Of a stretch of DNA of 11,924 bases, positions 7,578-11,924 are shown piece after piece. The stretch comes from Stramenopiles sp. TOSAG23-2 (lineage: Eukaryota; Sar): contig LT649890.1 of NCBI GenBank assembly GCA_900128395.1, positions 1 to 11,924 of the forward strand. Reading direction: 5' to 3'. The translations under genes and the position numbers were made by a program. Positions within the stretch are counted from its first letter, which is position 1. Every line of letters starts with the position of its first letter. The notes under the pieces are model-generated. The model was not told where the DNA came from. It worked only from the letters and a program-made list of their open reading frames with translations, and made no database searches.

Positions 7578-9356
7578 TCAACCTGTTAAAGTTTTAGTAA
7601 ATTTCTTGTTCAGGTATTTGCGAGAATTGGCTTCATTTTCTAACATCATTGCTTTAAATTCTTCCATATCGATCTTTCCATCATTATTCTTATCAAATCG
7701 TTCTAATATATCTTGTGATGTTGCATCATCGATTCCACCTAATGCCACTTTAATTTCAGCTAATTCTAAAGCTTCACTATGATCTCTATCCAATTTATGG
7801 AAGGCTTGCTCCATTCGTTCAGCAGTTGCCCAATGTTTTATTTCCATTGTACCAGCTATAAATTCTGAATATCCAATTTCACCATCACCATCAATATCTA
7901 ACGTATTAATTAAAGTTGCAAAATCTTCATCAAGTTCCTCTGCACTTTTATTATTTGATTTTGTAATGTGTGAATGAAGGACAACTTTCAATTCATCAGC
8001 TGTTAAAACACCATTACCATCTGTATCAGCTGCTTTAAATGCGTCTAATAAGGCATTAATATCTTTATCTGGCAGTGATTCAGCAATCATACGCTTCGCA
8101 ATACGTTTAAATTTGTCATGTCCAGTAAATTTACGTAAGCGCTCGAACAATGCGCGATTTAATGGCTCCGGTTTAGGTGGACCAACGCTAACGATCCATG
8201 GATGCTTCAATGCTTCTTTAGCTGAAAGCCGTTGTTTAGGATCTAATACTAAAAATTGACGTATCATATTAATTGCACCAGAAGAAATTTGACTCCACTC
8301 GTCTCGGGGGAAGAATTCTTCATACTCAGTCCACTTTCCCCCTGTGCCAGGCGTTGATCTTGATGCAGCATTTTTCGTTGAAGAGCTTGCTAACCATTGT
8401 TCAATTTCACTGTCAAATTTTTTTGGTAAACCTTTTGTAATTCTTTCATAAATTTCTCCATCATCATCACCATAAAATGGTGGATAACCGCACAATAAGA
8501 TGTACATTATAACCCCCATACTCCAACAATCACACTCTAAGTCGTAATTTTTCGCTAAAACTTCTGGTGCCATGTAATACGGCGTCCCTGCTCGCAATTG
8601 AAAATGTTCCCCAAATTTGTGATGATCTGCCAAACCAAAATCAATCATTTTGATTTGTGGAAAGACATCCCCTGCTTTACGATTTTTTGACAAAGGACGT
8701 GATAATAGAAAATTTTCAGGCTTTAAATCACGGTGTACAACATCATGTTCATGACAATGGCCCAGTGCTTCTAACGCCATCCTCATAATAGCTGCTGCAT
8801 CTTTTTCGCTAAATGCACCTTCTCCAGCTCCAATAACGGCATCGAACAATTCACCACCAGTACACATTTCTTGTGATATGTATAAATGTGTGTTTGTTTC
8901 CATAATTTCATAAATACGTATAATACCTGGATGGTGCATTTCCTTTAATATATTGACTTCTTTTCTTAAAGAATCCATTGAATTTGAACTATGATTTGAT
9001 GAACATAAAATTTTCTTCAAGGCACATATGTAATCTTTTTGTATATTTCGCGCTTTGTAAACCGTACCAAAGTTACCCGTGCCAAGTTCAGAACCTTTCC
9101 CAAACTTGTCGATTTTAGTCTCTGAAGTTTTTTGAAGTGGTTCGTAATATTCTTCAATAGATTTAATGGTCCATCCAGTTAAGCTGGTTCTACGTGTACT
9201 TTTTCTTGCTGTAGCGGCATTTAAAGTCGATTGCGCGGACCTTTGCGAAACATATTGGCGTTTCTTACCTGATGACGAATTTTGTCTTGAGCCTGGTCCA
9301 ACTGGATTCCCCGTTGGTATTTGCTCCTGTGGATCAGATGATTGTGCACATCCCAT
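7578..9356 (-). CDS. Calcium-dependent protein kinase (CDPK), predicted dually acylated, four EF-hands
   Basis: The 592-residue protein has the classic CDPK layout. MGCAQS at the N-terminus is a myristoylation signal (Gly2, Ser6) with Cys3 available for palmitoylation, so plasma-membrane or vesicle anchoring is likely. The kinase domain (about 86-390) has all key residues: GTGNFG (92-97), K114, E133, HRD (208-210), K212, N215, DFG (239-241), GTPYYMAPE (257-265). The junction/autoinhibitory segment follows at about 398-432. Four EF-hand loops are at 444-455, 487-498, 523-534 and 555-566. Loops 1, 2 and 4 are canonical; loop 3 has Glu instead of Gly at position 6 but keeps acidic ligands. A Ser/Thr/Gly-rich insert of about 35 residues sits near helix G (about 315-352). 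Calcium binding to the EF-hands would relieve the autoinhibitory segment. The start is chosen by the myristoylation motif. Confidence 0.96.
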   Translation of the reverse strand: MGCAQSSDPQEQIPTGNPVGPGSRQNSSSGKKRQYVSQRSAQSTLNAATARKSTRRTSLTGWTIKSIEEYYEPLQKTSETKIDKFGKGSELGTGNFGTVYKARNIQKDYICALKKILCSSNHSSNSMDSLRKEVNILKEMHHPGIIRIYEIMETNTHLYISQEMCTGGELFDAVIGAGEGAFSEKDAAAIMRMALEALGHCHEHDVVHRDLKPENFLLSRPLSKNRKAGDVFPQIKMIDFGLADHHKFGEHFQLRAGTPYYMAPEVLAKNYDLECDCWSMGVIMYILLCGYPPFYGDDDGEIYERITKGLPKKFDSEIEQWLASSSTKNAASRSTPGTGGKWTEYEEFFPRDEWSQISSGAINMIRQFLVLDPKQRLSAKEALKHPWIVSVGPPKPEPLNRALFERLRKFTGHDKFKRIAKRMIAESLPDKDINALLDAFKAADTDGNGVLTADELKVVLHSHITKSNNKSAEELDEDFATLINTLDIDGDGEIGYSEFIAGTMEIKHWATAERMEQAFHKLDRDHSEALELAEIKVALGGIDDATSQDILERFDKNNDGKIDMEEFKAMMLENEANSRKYLNKKFTKTLTG

Positions 9357-9848
9357 TTTATTTTCCCTTTTCTATATTTGTTACTATACTTTAAAAAACA
9401 ACTTAATATAGAATATACTATATTCCGACAAATGTTATATCTATAAACTATTGATATGTATTGATACACAACAACCTCTTCTATATATATATATATTTGC
9501 AACTATCTTTCTTTCCCACACAAGAAATAATTATATATTTATTGTTTACAAATATGGATTAGAAATAGTATAATTATATGTATGTATTGAATAATTGTTT
9601 CTCTATCTTTTTATCTATTCTTAATACAAATCCTCCAACAATTATTGTAAATATATATATTTGATGATGTATCCTGGTATCGCACCTATCCCCACATTAG
9701 GCAAAAAGGAGGAAAAAATCTTCTTACACAGGAAAAATACTGAGTCATACTTTTTTAAAAATATATATTGAGTATATATATTTGTATACTAAGATTTCTA
9801 TCAAATCACATTTATTTACAGCAATCATCATACAATATCTGCTAGATC

Positions 9849-9857
9849 TATTAGATC
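9849..9857. repeat. Left 9-bp target-site duplication TATTAGATC
   Basis: It abuts the left terminal inverted repeat of the element that starts at 9858 and is identical, in direct orientation, to the 9 bases that follow the right terminal repeat. Confidence 0.8.
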
Positions 9858-10054
9858 CTCTCGAAACATCTCGGACTGTTCCCACTTTCTTATACTTGTT
9901 AGTATAAGAACAGCACTACTAACAAATATAAAATTTGGTGAAGGCTGGTCACGGCCTTCGGCTGTCTTTTCTTTGCTATGTCTATAGTAAAGATAAGACT
10001 ACAGAAAGTTACACTTAACTTTCATAGGCGAAATGGCCCGAGATGTTTCGAGAG
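9858..10054. mobile_element. 197-bp MITE-like element with 17-bp perfect TIRs and 9-bp TSD
   Basis: The left end CTCTCGAAACATCTCGG (9858-9874) is the exact reverse complement of the right end (10038-10054). Identical 9-bp direct repeats TATTAGATC flank it. Perfect inverted ends inside a perfect direct repeat are the mark of cut-and-paste insertion. A 9-bp duplication is typical of Mutator-like (MULE) elements and also occurs in a few other superfamilies, so the family is inferred. The interior has no coding capacity but folds into four hairpins in a row: 9887-9910 (10-bp stem), 9940-9959 (8 bp), 9964-9999 (16 positions, one GT and one TT) and 10004-10023 (8 bp). All four have 4-nt loops. The element depends on a transposase encoded elsewhere, if still mobile. 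The exact ends and duplication suggest a recent insertion. Confidence 0.85.
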
Positions 10055-10063
10055 TATTAGATC
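10055..10063. repeat. Right 9-bp target-site duplication TATTAGATC
   Basis: It abuts the right terminal inverted repeat and matches 9849-9857 at all nine positions in the same orientation. The match stops exactly at the element ends, as expected for a target-site duplication. Confidence 0.8.
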
Positions 10064-10258
10064 TATATCAGCATATCAGCATCTACTTTATTCACCCGCT
10101 ACAATAATGGCCACACTGAGCTGGGCTGGCTGGGCTGGCTAAAATCCAATGATATGCTATTGTATTATAAGTACTCTTTCCTGTTAGTGTTACTATACTG
10201 TATTATACTGCTTCCGCGGCGGTGGTGTAGTAGTTTACGCCTAACAAAATAACAAATA

Positions 10259-10389
10259 ACACTATTCACTATGGGAAATATATATATTATCGTTTTCTAA
10301 AATGCCAATTTTATTTTTCATGTGTAAAAAATAGCAAATATCCGAAAATATAGAAAAAAGATGAATATTTCCCCCATAGTGAATAGTGT
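10259..10389. mobile_element. 131-bp MITE-like element with TIRs and candidate TA target sites
   Basis: The left end (10259-10281) begins ACACTATTCACTATGGG. The right end (10365-10389) is its reverse complement except that GGG becomes GGGGG. TA dinucleotides lie immediately outside both ends (10257-10258 and 10390-10391), as expected for Tc1/mariner or Stowaway-type MITEs. The AT-rich interior is itself partly palindromic (TTTTCTA near 10293 against TAGAAAA near 10350). The inverted similarity continues weakly past the TA on both sides (10241-10256 against 10392-10401), so the true ends may be further out. No coding capacity. Confidence 0.6.
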
Positions 10390-10770
10390 TATTTTGTTTA
10401 GTGTACATTTTTTGCATGGTTAAGCGGTTAAGCAGGGTAGCACTGCGTTCCGTCTCTACTCACACAACAAAAAACAACGATTAAAATCTTAAATTCTATT
10501 ATTTTTTTCCCATTGTTACACGTTTTAAAATATTATAGCCGCCTTTTTTTATTTTGGGCATCCTCCCATCAACTTAAACCTCATTTTTTCTCCCACTGGT
10601 ATTTCTATCTTAAAATATACCAAGATCCAAGTTTGGTTTGGCCATATTTATTATGTTGCCTTTGTTTGCACCTTTTTGCATCAATAATAATAAAAAAAAT
10701 AAAGAAGAATAAAGTACGGTGTGTATATATAGATGAGCATCACAACAATACATATACAACAAGATAGTAC

Positions 10771-10822
10771 AATAGTAGTAATAGTAATAGTAATAATAAT
10801 AATATAAATATATATATATATA
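10771..10822. repeat. (TAG/TAA)n then (TA)n microsatellite
   Basis: Imperfect trinucleotide repeats TAG/TAA pass into a TA run that ends about 30 bases before the start codon of the acidic repeat gene. It probably lies in the leader or core promoter. Confidence 0.8.
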
Positions 10823-10851
10823 ATTTTTTTTTAGTTTACAAGAAAGAAAAA

Positions 10852-11196
10852 ATGGGTAACGCATGTTGGGGTGGTAAAGATGAAGAAAGTGCAAACAAAG
10901 ATCCAGAGGATAAGGACGCTGCAGAAATTAAAACAAAAACGGAGGATGCTGAAGGGACGAAAGCTGAGGATGTAGAAGTTAAGGCAGAAGACAACAAAGA
11001 AGGTGACGGTGATAAAGCTGAAACAGAGGCTGAAACAACAGAAGATAAAACCGAGGCAGAGGCTGAAACAACAGAAGATAAAACCGAGGCAGAGGTTGAA
11101 AAAACAGATGAAGCTGAAAAAACTGAAGCAGAAGCTGAGAAAACGGACGAAGCGGAAGCTGAAAAAACTGAAGCAGAAGCTGAGAAAACGGAATAA
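10852..11196 (+). CDS. Small acidic Glu/Ala/Thr/Lys-repeat protein, predicted N-myristoylated and palmitoylated
   Basis: I do not recognise a family for this 114-residue protein. It starts MGNACWGG: Gly2 is a candidate myristoylation site and Cys5 a candidate palmitoylation site, although position 6 is Trp rather than the favoured Ser/Thr. The rest is extremely acidic and hydrophilic, built from Glu, Ala, Lys, Thr and Asp with no hydrophobic core, so it is probably disordered or a single charged helix. Two in-frame repeats are visible: an 11-residue unit (AETTEDKTEAE) twice and a 15-residue unit based on AEKTEAEAEKTDE. The design resembles the vertebrate membrane-tethered acidic proteins BASP1/GAP-43, but that is analogy only. 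The coding case rests on the acyl motif, in-frame repeat lengths of 33 and 45 bp, and the higher GC content than the flanks. A cytoplasmic-face membrane location is inferred. Confidence 0.75.
   Translation: MGNACWGGKDEESANKDPEDKDAAEIKTKTEDAEGTKAEDVEVKAEDNKEGDGDKAETEAETTEDKTEAEAETTEDKTEAEVEKTDEAEKTEAEAEKTDEAEAEKTEAEAEKTE
11026..11091 (+). repeat. 33-bp tandem repeat, two exact copies, in frame
   Basis: The copies at 11026-11058 and 11059-11091 are identical over 33 bases, and a partial third copy begins at 11092. The unit equals 11 codons, so unequal crossing-over or slippage would change the protein by whole units without shifting the frame. Confidence 0.9.
11113..11192 (+). repeat. 45-bp spaced repeat, 35 bases identical, in frame
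   Basis: Bases 11113-11147 recur exactly at 11158-11192. The 45-bp offset equals 15 codons. This is the second repeat register inside the acidic protein gene, covering its C-terminal third. Confidence 0.9.
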
Positions 11197-11414
11197 ATTA
11201 ACAATGGTGTCGCACAACCTAACTTTGTATGAACGCTTCGTGTACATTTTTGATAAAAAAAAAAAGAACTTTGATTGACTTTGAATTTTAACTATATGTG
11301 TGTGCATGTATGTATTTTGCAATTTGAGACTTTGGTAACAAAACACATTTAATTCTCTCTTTTATATATTTTAAAATACGAAGATATTCATATGTTATGC
11401 CTGATATGCATAGG

Positions 11415-11437
11415 ATATCATATCATATCATATCATA
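11415..11437. repeat. (ATATC)n pentanucleotide repeat
   Basis: Four exact copies of ATATC plus a partial fifth lie in the short convergent region (11197-11474) between the acidic gene and the Tudor-like gene. That region otherwise holds only AT-rich 3' flanks. Confidence 0.85.
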
Positions 11438-11474
11438 CGCCTCGTACACACATCTCTTTATCAATATTTACACA

Positions 11475-11924
11475 CTATTTTTCCTGGAATCGAATAATTT
11501 CATCCACTTCAATATCACTGACTTGTTCCCCATCATCAAATGTAACTTCAAATTTACCATCACTTCGTATTGAATCAACAATTCCTTGATATGCAACATT
11601 TTCTTCCCAACCGTCTCTTTCAGGGTTCATAGTCCATACTCGATACCTTTCTTTTATGATGGCATCTTTTGCTAATACCATTTCATCCTCGACCATGTCT
11701 TCTATCTCTTCGTCATATTCATCATGAAGTGTTACATTCATATACCCATTTTTCTTTTTAGAATTAAATGTACATTTAAATACTTGGTTTTTTTCATATC
11801 CATCCTCTGCGTCCCACCTCCCGTAAACATCTTTTAACCATACTGTAGCTCCTGGGTTTAATTGTTTAGCCTTTTCTTCTTCTTCCGCTTTTTTTTTCGC
11901 AGCTGCCTCTTCTTCCTCCTCTTT
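11475..11924 (-). CDS. Tudor-like domain protein, C-terminal part (runs off the window)
   Basis: The frame ends in TAG at 11475 and is open to the window edge, so the 149 residues seen are only the C-terminus. The ATG at 11741 is internal: the same frame upstream codes 61 sensible residues with no stop. Visible order: a highly charged Glu/Lys/Ala helix (about 1-20); a first SH3/Tudor-like unit beginning PGATVWLKD (24-32) with aromatic residues W29 and W37; an acidic DEYDEEIEDMVEDE segment (68-81); and a second Tudor-like barrel (about 92-147) containing YQGIVDSIRSDGKFEVTFDD (112-131) followed by GE, the classic 'YxGxVxxIxxDGxYxVxFDDGE' pattern. Such domains bind methylated Lys/Arg or act as protein- or DNA-contact modules. 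The specific role cannot be stated without the N-terminus. Convergent with the acidic gene, 278 bp apart. Confidence 0.8.
   Translation of the reverse strand, partial: KEEEEEAAAKKKAEEEEKAKQLNPGATVWLKDVYGRWDAEDGYEKNQVFKCTFNSKKKNGYMNVTLHDEYDEEIEDMVEDEMVLAKDAIIKERYRVWTMNPERDGWEENVAYQGIVDSIRSDGKFEVTFDDGEQVSDIEVDEIIRFQEK

Larger units (their letters stand above)
9357..10851. other. 1.5-kb divergent upstream region with two MITE-like elements
   Basis: This region lies upstream of both the CDPK gene (minus) and the small acidic repeat gene (plus), so it contains both promoters. It holds a TA run near 9483-9496, the 197-bp element with 9-bp target duplication (9858-10054), short tandem repeats (ATATCAGC twice at 10065-10080; TGGGCTGGC twice at 10122-10139; GGTTAAGC twice at 10418-10433), the 131-bp TA-flanked element (10259-10389), pyrimidine-rich DNA (about 10500-10600) and a TAG/TAA then TA microsatellite (10771-10822). 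No credible protein gene is present. A T-run followed by AG (10824-10834) just before the acidic-gene ATG could be a 3' splice site of a leader intron, but this is weak. Confidence 0.6.

Noticed and set aside
9858-10054. A known spliceosomal snRNA, RNase P/MRP RNA, SRP RNA or hammerhead ribozyme
   Set aside because: The Sm-like AATTTGG, TACTAAC (9917-9923) and CGAAAC fragments are isolated. None of the 5' ends, conserved loops or catalytic cores of these RNAs is present on either strand, and the target-site duplication explains the ends better as a mobile element.
10414-10465. tRNA-like stretch with GGTTAAGC repeats, a GCAG/CTGC stem with a 7-nt loop, and GTTCCGTCT
   Set aside because: It has A-box and B-box resemblance only. 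No 7-bp acceptor stem, no T stem, and U33 is missing from the would-be anticodon loop. At most a tRNA-derived relic.
10513-10767. 84-codon plus-strand open frame upstream of the acidic gene
   Set aside because: Aromatic/Leu-rich composition with no motif; it lies in pyrimidine-rich intergenic DNA and ends before the microsatellite.
10836-11204. 122-codon Ser/Ala/Val-rich minus-strand open frame
   Set aside because: Another antisense frame of the same repeats. The plus-strand frame is preferred because of its acyl motif MGNAC and clean stop after the last repeat, although repeat-rich open frames on both strands mean transcript evidence would be decisive.
10831-11346. 171-codon minus-strand open frame
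   Set aside because: It is the antisense shadow of the acidic repeat gene; its Phe/Ser/Cys-rich repeats arise from the complement of Glu/Lys codons.
11475-11741. A complete 88-residue protein starting at the ATG at 11741
   Set aside because: The frame stays open for another 61 codons to the window edge with domain-like sequence, so this ATG is internal.
425-11924. Ciliate-type reassigned genetic code
   Set aside because: Genes end in TAA, TGA and TAG after complete domains, and none of these codons occurs inside them.

Overview
This is an AT-rich nuclear segment from a single-celled eukaryote. Six genes are visible: five complete and one running off the right edge. All reading frames are uninterrupted, and TAA, TGA and TAG each end a recognisable protein, so the standard code fits and the genes look intron-poor. 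Two calcium-dependent protein kinase (CDPK) type genes, Asn-rich inserts and a Tudor-like protein point to an alveolate or stramenopile (SAR-type) protist rather than an animal or fungus. The exact lineage cannot be fixed from the sequence.

Layout. Bases 1-424 are AT-rich 3' flank. On the minus strand, 425-2935 encodes a TruD/Pus7-family pseudouridine synthase. A 721-bp divergent promoter region (2936-3656) holds two perfect 14-bp palindromes and an 11-bp direct repeat. It separates this gene from a plus-strand Csm1/Pcs1-like monopolin subunit (3657-4736). Next, also on plus, is a PH-domain protein kinase with a degenerate calmodulin-like tail (5132-7255). Converging on it is a canonical, probably dually acylated CDPK with four EF-hands (9356-7578, minus). 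The 1.5-kb region 9357-10851 is the divergent upstream region of that CDPK and of a small acidic, probably myristoylated repeat protein (10852-11196, plus). The last gene (11475 to the edge, minus) is the 3' part of a Tudor-like protein.

The most interesting signal lies in 9357-10851. There are two short non-autonomous DNA-transposon-like elements. One is 197 bp with perfect 17-bp terminal inverted repeats and a perfect 9-bp target-site duplication; its interior folds into four separate hairpins, each closed by a 4-nt loop. The other is about 131 bp, with near-perfect terminal inverted repeats (26/28 positions with the flanking TA) and candidate TA target sites.

Functionally the genes do not form a pathway. 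The two kinases and the acidic protein share one theme, membrane recruitment: one kinase by a phosphoinositide-type PH domain, the other kinase and the acidic protein by predicted N-terminal acylation. The pseudouridine synthase and Csm1-like protein are nuclear housekeeping and chromosome-segregation genes.
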